From Iris pallida (Eukaryota > Streptophyta > Magnoliopsida > Asparagales > Iridaceae), in contig JANAVB010009598.1 in NCBI GenBank assembly GCA_029216955.1, positions 26,447,560 through 26,511,559 on the forward strand: 64,000 nucleotides of DNA. Reading direction: 5' to 3'. Below, one piece after another: positions 1-10,000 of the stretch; the stretch's first letter is position 1, and each line of letters starts with the position of its first letter. The notes beneath the pieces are model-generated. The model was given only the letters and a program-made list of their open reading frames with translations. It searched no databases and was not told the origin of the DNA. The position numbers and the translations under genes were made by a program.

Positions 1-1349
1 TGAATCACCATACCAGCGCTCACGCAGAGTGATCGCCCTAATTCGATGTGACGTATGTACGAGGCTGGAGTTGCGCTCGCATAAGACAAGAACGTCAACG
101 TTATGGTTATCGTCGAAGCAATCCAAACATTTTATTTTCATCCTAGCCAAGATCTCAATTCGATAGTCTGACCGTCATTCGTTCAACTAAAAAATGCTCG
201 AGCCAAGTCTATCTTTTCTTCGACACATTCCAACATCCTGAGTATAGCATCCATCAGAACTATGACATTTTACACGATCACCGTTCCTCGAATCAGATTA
301 CCCCCGAGTTATCGCAAATAGATCTTTGATACGCCTCAATACCATCGATGATGTACGTAACCTGACGATCTTCCTTTGCAATGAACTCCGAGTCATGCAT
401 CTGATGCTATTGTCCGAATTGGATATACCACAATTCCATTCGACCAAATCCAAAATTATAAGTACGATCCTCTAGGTTTCCTCATTCCAGACATTCATTT
501 TCATTCATCGTTCCAAGTCCTGATTCGATATCGTTTCCTAACTCGCGTTGCCCATTCACAAGTTGTCCGAATGACATCTCATTCAAGACATTCAAAATCA
601 CGACCAACTAAGCGTGACGCGTTCTAAGGCTTTACGCGATCGCATCGCCTCACCGACATACTCAATGTTACCCCTAATCCTCAATTTCGCTCGAATGATT
701 TCTAAGACGGACCATACACCACTCAGGATTTGAGCCATCCGATTTAGTCTACAATTACGTTCGCATTATTCGCTAAAACATCTTTCAGATTCGTTCGATG
801 AATCTCTTGCGTAATCGCTCACGTCGTCTCGACTACTAAGTCGTTTGTACTATTCCTCAAAATCTAAACCAATCTTCCGTGTACGCCTAAGTGTTAGTCC
901 GATAGTGTTTTAATAGATATACACTCTAAGTATATCTCCGTTCCCGACCGTACTTAATATCGCTCGTAATTCATTTGTACCATAAAGTCTAGATGAGCGA
1001 CATAGGGCACCACTTAGCCAAAAGGTCGTGTGTATAGCCATCCCGTACGGACTATACTCTGATTTGGCATACTCATTTGCTAATGTCGACGTAGGACTAT
1101 TTAGGCCTGCACGCGACTTGCTAACTTTAGCATGTATTTTCTATCAACTCATGTTTGACACCGTTCGGCACAAAGGCTATCGCCTACGGATGCGTTCGAT
1201 TGAACACTCGTACGAGCTTTTGAAAATATTTAGACTTATTGTATGGACATGCCGTGGGACATTTGAGAGAGAGCACATACTTCTTTTTCCATGAATGAGC
1301 TTTCAAAACTGAGAGATTCGACTTGAAATCCAAGGACGTAAAGCCGTGC
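1..1349 (-). mobile_element. Internal region of a minus-strand LTR retrotransposon, cut by the window edge
   Basis: This stretch lies on the internal side of the LTR at 1362-3889. The bases next to that LTR read GCTCTGATACCA, the reverse complement of the primer-binding site TGGTATCAGAGC for initiator tRNA-Met, so the element runs leftward. No gag, protease, RT or integrase motif is readable in any frame, so this part is either untranslated leader and decayed gag or belongs to a non-autonomous element. The rest lies outside the window. Confidence 0.5.
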
Positions 1350-1361
1350 TCTGATACCATT
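1349..1361 (-). other. tRNA-Met type primer-binding site
   Basis: On the minus strand the sequence TGGTATCAGAGC is found a few bases inside the LTR end GGGGCATGACA. It matches the 3' end of plant initiator tRNA-Met, the usual minus-strand primer for Ty1/copia and many Ty3/gypsy elements. It fixes the orientation of the element. Confidence 0.7.
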
Positions 1362-3889
1362 ATGTCATGCCCCGCTCCGGTAGGAGCGATCGACCTCGCT
1401 AATACGTGATGCCACACGAGCCTAGATTGTGCTCGTGTAAGGCAGTTTCATAACGGCCGATTACAGCGGCTGCGACGGGGTCGTCACACAGAAGTTCCAA
1501 GCAGAAATATTGAACAAGCAGCAGAAATTTAGAAACAAAACACAAGTTATTCAAAAGTACTTTTTATTGATATTGAACAATAATATTACAATGGGGGGCA
1601 CGGCCATGATTACAAGTCTCTCAAGCTCACTTTTCTCTCATTTTACAAGTCACTCTGCTCTCTCTCATCTCTCGATACAATGCTTGAGCCAGCGGATGCT
1701 TCGGAAGGCAATGTCCATACATTATGTCCCGTATAAGTCTTGACTCCACGCGGCCGCACACTTCGAATCGCCAAGGAACTCCGTGCCTCGATGCATCTAA
1801 GCGAGCTCCGTGCCACGAGCTTCTACCTGTGCCTGCACATGAAAACTGTGTGGGTGTCAGTACTTAACTGTACTGGTGGAGTGAGCTCCTCGTCCACCCA
1901 TACATAACTGACACGTTCATTTACTTTATGCAGCTTAATCCCTTTTGATTGTCTTTCTAGTCTTGTCTTAGGATCAATTTTAAGACAACGACGCCTTGGC
2001 CTATACTTGGTAACGCAACGACAGGGTCATGCAATAATCTATTCATGACTTCAATATATTCGAGGCAGTGCCTCACCGAGTAGAAACTTATACAACTCGG
2101 CCGTGCCAAGACTTTCACTTGCCTTATGTTCCTTTAGACCATTCTTGTGCCAATGACGTCAAGGGGACAACTCATGCTGGTCGTGCCAATGGACTTGATC
2201 GTGCCTTAAGACCGAGGCCGTGCCTTCCAAGTATCAACCAGACTTAATCAACTTGTCTTACGGCCCTTCCTGACTTAACTCGAGACGATGCCACATTCAT
2301 GCCGAAACACGTGTCCTTGCTATCCCCAAATCTTAGAACCCAGAATGGTGATGCAACCGTGCACACCTAACTCGTGTCGATTCAAGGTTAGCGCTTGCAA
2401 TAAGCATAACTTGTTAATCCAACTCGTAACCTGCTAGTACTCGACGCAATCCAAAGACATACACGCGGATAGCCGTTCTTGTGTCGACATATCTATATGA
2501 GTGGTCACTAGCAATGTCAAGCTATCATGTATCTTTTGCATACGGTGACCATTCGCGTGGCGATGTACGAGCTACCACTGAATGACCCGCAGCCTTTATT
2601 GTAATGGTTCACTTCAATCGAGTCGTACCGTCGATGAAGGTCGTACAATATCTGCAATTCCTCCTAGGCTGATACGAACCCGGCGCCCCGAGATTGCTCG
2701 AGGAATTTTACCCTTGCACACAAGTTGTCCAATGACCATGCAAGACTCAACTCGATCTACCAAGTCCTTTCTTAATCATGACCATGCTTTTCAACTTTCT
2801 ATCGAGACTCCCAAGTAGCGGGACCGATCTCGGCGACAACCAGTCGCATGGACTTCCTTATCGAGACTCCCATGTAGCAGGACCGATCTCGTACACTTTC
2901 TTATCGAGACTTATCGAGACTCCCAAGCAGCGGGACCGATCTCGTGTACTTCCTTATCGAGACTCCCAAGTAGCAGGACCGATCTTGTGTGCTTCCTTAT
3001 CGAGACTTATCGAGACTCCCAAGTAGCGGGACCGATCTCGACGACAACCAGTCGCGTGGACTTTCTTGTCCGTGGCATGCTTTTCACTAAACCAACTGTG
3101 GCTCATGCCTTAGACAGACCTTGTTCTCTAGGTGACGCTATCGCTCCAGTCACATACTTATATGACGAGCCTTGTTCTCATGGGACCATGTGACTTGGCA
3201 ACCGCAGAAAGAGCGGGACAGTGCTATAAATAGCTTTGATAGACCAATATAACTTTGCCTAACTTGTTCGGGCAACGAATTAACGAGCAAAGGCTATGCC
3301 AAGCTTCGCATCGAGGGAACGTGCCGTGCACACGGTCGACTTAAACAACCAAGCTCTTTGGGTGCCTAGACTTAAGCCACAAGTCGTGCGATACGACTTA
3401 AACCGCGGGACATGCGAAGGCTATGCCAAGCCTTGGACGACGGGACCGTGCATGCTTTATCAAGCATTCACGCGGGCGACGCCTATGACTTAGACTAATT
3501 CGAGCGTTGTGGCAACTTAGCAACTTAGGCCAACTTTCTTCTCCCAAGCCACGGGACAAAGAACCGAGTGTCATTTTGAAAGAACGTTGAGCAGACTTCT
3601 AAGCAGACCGTTAGACCTTTTTCCATGTTCTAACACATTCCGACTCGTCGAGATTTATTCCCTTAGCTATGTGGATGCGTCTCTTTTATTATCAAGCCTA
3701 ACTTGTGCAAGTTGAAAACATACAATTTATTATGTGAAGGCTAAGATGAGGCAAGTTCACCGAAACTACCCCACCTTAGCGAGGAGTCGCCTCGGCTGAG
3801 CGAGTCTTCGAGCAGCCGTTGCAAGGCTAAGCCCGAACTCCGCCGGCGTTTCGATTCCTCCGATTAACTGAGCGGGACGGGGCACTACA
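1362..3889 (-). mobile_element. 5' LTR (about 2.5 kb) of a minus-strand retrotransposon
   Basis: On the plus strand this block opens TGTCATGCCCCG and closes CGGGGCACTACA, so it has TG...CA ends with an imperfect inverted repeat (TGT..GCCCCG / CGGGGC..ACA). A PBS abuts the low-coordinate side. The high-coordinate side abuts the TRIM-like element at 3890. The LTR contains a tandem repeat block at 2799-3050. A TATAAATA at about 3225 is in the plus direction, against the inferred orientation, so I do not treat it as this LTR's promoter. A similar LTR start (TGTAGTGTCCCGTCCC) is seen at 21403, suggesting a second family member. Confidence 0.6.
2799..3050. repeat. Tandem repeats inside the LTR, about five copies
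   Basis: The motif TATCGAGACTCCCAAGTAGC followed by GGGACCGATCTCG recurs near 2800, 2859, 2916, 2955 and 3008, with spacing of about 39-57 bp. In two places an extra TTATCGAGACT half-unit is inserted. Copies differ by single substitutions. Such arrays are common in LTR U3 regions, where they may affect transcription; no function is shown here. Confidence 0.8.
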
Positions 3890-4572
3890 AAGACCCAACA
3901 AGAATTTATTAGTATGAAATTAGGAATTTGAAAAGATTTGGGTACGAAAGCTTTAATTGAAGAGTGAACAACAATTGTTATAAATTTTCTCAAAAATTAT
4001 AATAGAATTATAAAATAATAATATGATTACTGTTGAAGACGTCAACATCGAAAGCGGAGAAACAGCGTTGAAAATGTTAACATCGAAAGCGGAGAAACAG
4101 TGTTGAAAACGTCAACATCGAAAGCGGAGAAGCACATTGATAGATAAAACTACTTTAAAGTTTTGGCATCACCCTATATAAACTCAAAATAGATTTCTCA
4201 TTCTCAATTCTTCGATTCATAACTTATGAAATTACAAACTACTTGTAAGCTACAAAACAATCAAAAGAAGATAAAGTAAATCTCTAAGTTCTTATCTATA
4301 AGATAAGTCAATCCCTAACCAACCCCAACCAACTCAAGAGATAAAATTCTCTTTATTTTGCTTTATCCTAACGAACAAACTAAAGAATCCAAAATAACTG
4401 AAAATTTAAGTGGTTCTCCATCATTCTCCTCGGCTTTGAAAAATTCACCTCCTGGTGAATCAAGTGTGAAATTCGAAAATTATGCTCCTCTTAATGCCCT
4501 CCAATTCGGCCATGGCAGAGGTCTTTGCTTTGGCAACTTAGTCAACATTGAAGTTTCTGACAAGACGAAACT

Positions 4573-5001
4573 CTATGGCGGTACTGGAGGTTGTAGAAGT
4601 GGAAAAAGTAGAATATTCAATAGGGACCAATCCCGTACTTCAACAACTTGTGGATGTCTCGATGTCTCTAGAAACGTAAAATGATCGCCCCTGCAGTCAA
4701 TTATTATTTTCTGCAAACTATTACAATGATTTGTAGCAAATATATAATAGAAATTGTTCACATGTTTAATTATTCGGACACATTCAAAATATTTAGATGA
4801 CTTAATAGGTTTTTTAAATTTATTTGTTTCATAATATTGCCTATTTAATTCTTCTAATGGAGATATATAACACTCAAAATTTATTAATGGTTTAAATCTA
4901 GACTTATAAAGTTCAAAATTTATTACTGGTTTAAATCTAGACTTAGACTCAGACTTGGATTTAACTTCTGACTCGTCTATGACAGAGTCAACAGGTTCCA
5001 C
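4573..5001 (-). pseudogene. Open frame inside the TRIM-like element (unknown product)
   Basis: A 142-codon frame fills most of the internal region of the TRIM-like element on the element's strand. It contains a short internal duplication (SRFKPVINFE / SRFKPLINFE) and a charged N-terminus. I recognise no gag or pol motif. It may be a residue of a parental gag or simply an open stretch. It is listed because it lies in the expected coding direction. Confidence 0.25.
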
Positions 5002-5178
5002 TAATCAATTTTTTATGTATATAGGCTCACTGTTAGCAATAGTTTTTTACTTTATTTCTATTGGAAAATTCTTCAAATATTTTTTTTCATTCCAGCAAGT
5101 ATCTTATCAATTATCGCAGAAAGTTGTTGTGAGTAATTTTGTGCAGACATTCTTAAACTATTTCTAAACCAGGGTTTG

Positions 5179-5191
5179 GCTCTGATACCAA
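5179..5191 (-). other. Primer-binding site of the TRIM-like element
   Basis: The minus strand reads TGGTATCAGAGCC three bases inside the LTR end TGACGCGGGACG (plus-strand view). This is the classical initiator tRNA-Met match and sets the element's direction. Confidence 0.7.
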
Positions 5192-5760
5192 TTTGACGCG
5201 GGACGAAGACCCAACAAGAATTTATTAATATGAAATTAAGAATTTGAAAAGATTTGGGTGCAGAAGCTTTAATTGAAGAGTGAACAACAATTGTTATATA
5301 TTTGTCTCAAAAATTATAATAGAATTGTAAAATAATAATATGATTACCGTTGAAGACGTCAACGTCGAAAGCGGAGAAGCAGGGTTGAAAACATCAACGT
5401 CGAAAGCGGAGAAGCACGTTGATAGAGAAAACTACTTTAAGGTTTTGGCATCGCATCATATAAACTCAAAATAGATTTCTCATTCTCAATTCTTCGATTC
5501 ATAACTTATGAAATTATAAACTATTTATAAGCTATAAAACAACCAAAAAAAGATAAACTAAATTTCTAAGTTCTTATCTATAAGATAAGTCAATCCCTAA
5601 CCAACCCTAACCAACTCAAGAGATAAAATTCTTTTTATTTTGGTTTATCCTAACGAACAAATTAAAGAATCCAAAATAACTGAAAATTCAAGTAGTTCTC
5701 CATCAAGTTTCCCTCCAATAGAGACATGACACACCATTTTTTCCTCTAACTTAGTCTTAG

Positions 5761-6098
5761 AGTGTGTATGATTGGAAGGTGGAAAATACTTGGAAAGAAA
5801 TTAATTCCACGGAGTTATTTTATTAGAAAAAAAATTCGTGGAAAAAATTCTACGAAATTAATATGGGTGTTTGATTGTCATTATTTTCCATTGAAAATAG
5901 TTTTTTTTTTCATGAAAATTGATATTTTCCTATGTGCTGTGTCAGTTTTATTTTCCACCATTTTGTAGGAAAATATGAAAAATTATAGATTTTTGTAAAA
6001 AAAATTCATGAAAAATATACGCTATTAAACACTACAATTGGTGGGAAAAATCTGTGATGGTAATATTTCCTATGGAAAAAAGCTCAATCAAACACAGC
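5761..6098. mobile_element. MITE, about 338 bp, with imperfect terminal inverted repeats
   Basis: The left end AGTGTGTATGATTG pairs with the right end CAATCAAACACAGC (11 of 14 positions). CTTAG sits on both sides (5756-5760 and 6099-6103) as a possible target duplication. The interior is AT-rich with several inverted segments and no coding potential. The GTGTTTGATT-type terminus is common in plant MITEs; the superfamily is not certain from this alone. Confidence 0.55.
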
Positions 6099-6216
6099 CT
6101 TAGTTGTATGTTATATCTTTAGTGGAGGGGACTCAAGCCCACCGTCCACAAGTGGTGTGCTGGTTACTATATTGAATAGTTTCTCGTGAGAAAGGGACTC
6201 ACCAAACAGCGACTAA

Positions 6217-6645
6217 GAGCATCTCCAATCCTATTGTCTTATTTTGTGTTGTGATTCCTATGTGGCATGTGACACAAGACAATGTCTTTTCTATGTGGCA
6301 AAATTATATTCACACAAGACAATGAAATAAAAAAGTGTTCTCCAATGCAAAAGTTTGATAAAACAATAAAAGTTTTTTTTTTCCAACTTCCACGACAACT
6401 TTTTCACTTCTTCCTTTTTTTATAAATATTTTTAATCATAATTAATGATGTGGAAGTAAAGCATTGTGAAGTCCATTGTCTAGATCTAGACAACTAATTT
6501 CACATTGTCTTTGACATGTCATTAACATGTCAACTTCACAAATTATTTCACATTTGTATTAGAGAGTGAATTTTGAAATAAAAAGTGGTGATTCCTATGT
6601 GGCAACTATTTTTTTCCAAACTCACAATTGGGGTTGGAGATGCTC
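6217..6645. mobile_element. Tourist-like (PIF/Harbinger) MITE, 429 bp
   Basis: The ends are GAGCATCTCCAATCC and GGGGTTGGAGATGCTC, a clear terminal inverted repeat. They are flanked by the trinucleotide TAA on both sides (6214-6216 and 6646-6648), the 3-bp target duplication typical of PIF/Harbinger. A sub-terminal repeat (GTGATTCCTATGTGGCA near each end) strengthens the match. It ends about 390 bp upstream of the LysM gene ATG and so lies in that gene's promoter region. Confidence 0.75.
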
Positions 6646-6648
6646 TAA

Positions 6649-7031
6649 ATATAATTGACAAAGAGAAAAAAGTGTGGTTGGCTAATTAACGCGGGGGCAT
6701 TTTATCAGCACAAGCACAAGGGTATTTCAGGAATCGCAGCTCAACGTTCGTGCCGCGTGTTCCTATCAGCAAATAACGCGTCAACAAATAATTTCCAAAA
6801 AAAATATTCTCCTCTCTCTCCCTTTAGTCCTCTTTTTTCTCTCTCTAGAATATTTTGGTGACTCGAGTCCGTTCGACCAATCGCGGCGTCAAATTCGGCG
6901 AATTTGGGGGAGAATCAGCGGAATCCCGATCGGAATCTCGATTCTCGATCCCGAGATCTGCCGATCTAGGGGTTTTTCTTTCGAAATTTCGGAGAAATGA
7001 GGGAGTTTGGGACGAAACTAGGGTTTTGAGG
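6649..7031 (+). promoter_or_regulatory. Promoter and 5' leader of the LysM gene
   Basis: Between the MITE and the ATG lies a leader with a strong CT-rich tract (about 6805-6850, repeated CTCTCT), common in plant 5' untranslated regions. One upstream ATG occurs near 6997, out of frame with the coding sequence. No convincing TATA box stands out. The frame is open upstream of the chosen ATG but has no earlier in-frame ATG. Confidence 0.4.
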
Positions 7032-10000
7032 ATGAGGATGGAGAGGGGATTGATGATGAACGGGAGCTCCTCCTCCTCCTCGTCTCCTTCTTCTTATATC
7101 AATGGCAATGGCTATGCGACGATTCCGACGACTTCGTCCTCGTCGAGTCCTTCTCCTTCGTCTTCTGGTTACATAGAGCACCGGGTCTCGAAGATGGACA
7201 CTCTCGCCGGGGTCGCCATCAAGTACGGAGTGGAGGTAATGCTAGGTTTTTCGATTCTACATTGAATGGTCATTGTGGTAAAAGCAGGTAATTTAGGGAT
7301 TTCTCTTTCACATTTGATGGTATGTTCATTGTAGAAATGCCGATGAATGTGGAAATAGCATACTTTGAATTCTATTAGGGCCCAATTTTCACATTTTGAG
7401 GTTTTTTACTCGAATGTTGATGAATGTGTAGAGTATGACTTTCATTTCTATATTGAGTGCTATTTATGAATTTATGTCTGAGTTAAAATTAGGTTTCGTG
7501 TTAGTTTTGAGTCTATTCAGCTCAAATTGCACCTTTGATGATGTACTCGTTATAGAAATATTGATGAATGTGGAAATATTAGCTTTTGGATTGTATATTG
7601 GATTCTATTTGTGGAAAGAGGTAACATAGGTATTCGAGTAAATTTAGGGTTCTGTCTTTAGGTTGGTGTGCATATTTCCCATTTTGGCGGTTTATTTTTT
7701 ATAGAAATGTTGATGATTGTCGAAAGAGTAGCTTCTGAATTCTATATTGATTTCTATTTGTGGGAGAATTTAGGTTTCATGTTGATTTTGAATCAATTCT
7801 GGGTTCTCTATTTTACGTTGTACCTCAGTTTACTCACTCGTTAAATAAATGTTGCTAAATGTGGAAATAGTATTTTCTGTATTGAATGCTTGTGTGGTAA
7901 GATTAGGTTTCATGTTGATTTGAGTCAATTTACGGTTTTCTTCTTTCCCATTGGTGCTCTATTTGATGGTTCTTTGGTTATAGAAATGTTGACGAACTTA
8001 AAAGGGTAGTCCTCGAGTTTTATATTGAATGCTATATGTGAGGAGGTGAAACTAGGTTTCTTATTGATTTCAAGTCAATTTAGGGTTTTCTTTTAGTTGG
8101 TGTTCAAAATTCACTTTTCGATTATAATGATAGTAGAAATGTTGATGGTGATGGAAAGAGTTTCCTTTTAAATTATATATTCAATGCTATTTGTGATAAA
8201 ATTAGGTTCTTGTTGATTGAATCAATTTAGGGTCTATGTTTCTTGTTGGTGCTCAAATTCACATTTTGGTGGTTTTATTTGTTACAAAATGTTGATGAAT
8301 GAGGAAAGAGTAGTATTTGGATTCTATATTGAATGCTATTTGAGGTAAAATTAGGTTTCATGCTGATTGCAAGTGAATTTAGGGTTTTCTTTTATATTGG
8401 TGCTTGATTGATCAATTTGATAGTTTATTCGTTATATAAATGTTGATGAATATTGAAATTGTATCTTTATTTTGTTTATTTTACTTTATATATAATGCTA
8501 TTTGTGACGAGGTAAAATCAGGATTCATGTTAATTTAGAGGTTTTAGGTTGGTTCTTAAATTTCACAATATTGATGGATTCGGAAAGAGTAGTTTTGAAT
8601 TATGTACTGAAGGCTATTTGGGGAAGGGCATGCGATAGTTAATAAATGATGTTATTTTGATGTACTAGGTAGCTGATATACGACGAATGAATGGGCTGGT
8701 GACAGATCTCCAGATGTTTGCCCACAAGTCATTACAGATTCCTCCAGGAAAGCATCCACCATCTCCTGTTGTCGGCTCGAACAGTTCACCTGTCAATGGG
8801 TACTTTTGCATTCTCCATTTGTTGCGTGTAGTTTGTTTGATTTTTTATGACAATTTCAATATTCATCAACATTTCTATAACGAATTATATTAAAAAGATA
8901 TTTTTTTATCTATCAATGTCTGATATTATGTTGGAATTTATAACAATTTGATGACAATGCATGGATGGCTGCTTGGGAGGAATGTATGGAGAATTCAAAT
9001 TGCCTTTCGCATTTGAAAAACAAGAAAATTGAAACAAATTATATTAAAAAGATTTGACTAGGTAGGCTTAGCACGGTTGAGCCTTCAGAGGTGTTCTTGT
9101 GATATTTGAGTGATATTATGAGAACTCCTAAATAAGATCCAACGAGAACCAACCATGATCTGTTAAGGGTCCAAAATGAATGGACTCTTAACAAAGCTCA
9201 TAATCAAGCCAAAGATAACTCATGAACGTTCTAGCAAACACTTGGAAGGCAATCCACTTGAGCATATATCTTGAGACTATTAGTGTCTAACATAGAACTA
9301 TCATAGAGGAATACTTAAGAAGTTGATAGAGGAACACTCACTCTATGGTTTGGCTTGAAGACACTTAGAACGGAAGTGGGCACAATTATGAAAGATCCAA
9401 TTGAAGTCCATTATATTTTCATCATGTCTCAGTCTCTAGAGTGGCAGCAACATAGCATACTTAAATGAGCAATGCTAGAGCCGTGGGTCAGTCCAGTCCT
9501 TATGGAATCCTTTAGTTCACTTAAGTAGTGGGCTGGGCTTTTTAACTGGTGGCACACTCCAATTGCACTCTTAACAGTGGAACATGTAATAATGCCTTCA
9601 TTTTCCACCCTGCACTCTGTAATAACCAGAGGAGAACGATAGTCGGTGTGGATTGAGAACTCTGGTTATACCAGACTTCTTGATTCTGTTAGCCGAGCCA
9701 TGGCCAAAAGGAGCTTATCATGTGACCACTGATCCTCGAGCAGGATGGAGGAGGTTTGAGTATTTTTGTTGATCTTTCTTGCACTTTCTCTAAGTTGAAT
9801 AAGGCGACGTTTTAGTTTGAGAGCAAGGATCAATATTGCACATACGGAAGACTAGGAGAATGCAGTGCGACAGTATGAGGTTAGAGGAGTTTAATTAGAT
9901 TTCCACCAAGGGTCAGAGTGAGCAAGCTCTTCTGGGTTATTACTTATTTTGCTTTCTTTTTCTTACTTTTCTTTTGCAATCAAACAATGGAGTATGGGTT

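Larger units (their letters stand above)
3890..5705 (-). mobile_element. TRIM-like small LTR element with two repeats of about 0.5 kb
   Basis: Two direct repeats, 3890-4423 and 5194-5705, share most of their sequence, including the AAGACCCAACAAG start and the TTCTCCATCA end. They flank about 770 bp. The right copy opens TGACGCGGGACG and is preceded by GGCTCTGATACCA (reverse complement of a tRNA-Met PBS at 5179-5191), so the element is on the minus strand. A short purine-rich stretch (CCGAGGAGAA on the minus strand) precedes the other LTR. The left copy lacks its first dozen bases because the LTR ending at 3889 abuts it there. The short internal region without pol fits a terminal-repeat retrotransposon in miniature. 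Confidence 0.6.

Noticed and set aside
3222..3232. TATAAATA on the plus strand in the LTR at 1362-3889
   Set aside because: Its direction is opposite to that given by the primer-binding site, so it is probably not the LTR promoter. It could matter only if the PBS call is wrong.
3890..5705. TRIM-like element considered as an endogenous pararetrovirus
   Set aside because: It has two LTR-like direct repeats with a PBS in place and only 770 bp between them, and no movement-protein, coat or RT motif is readable.
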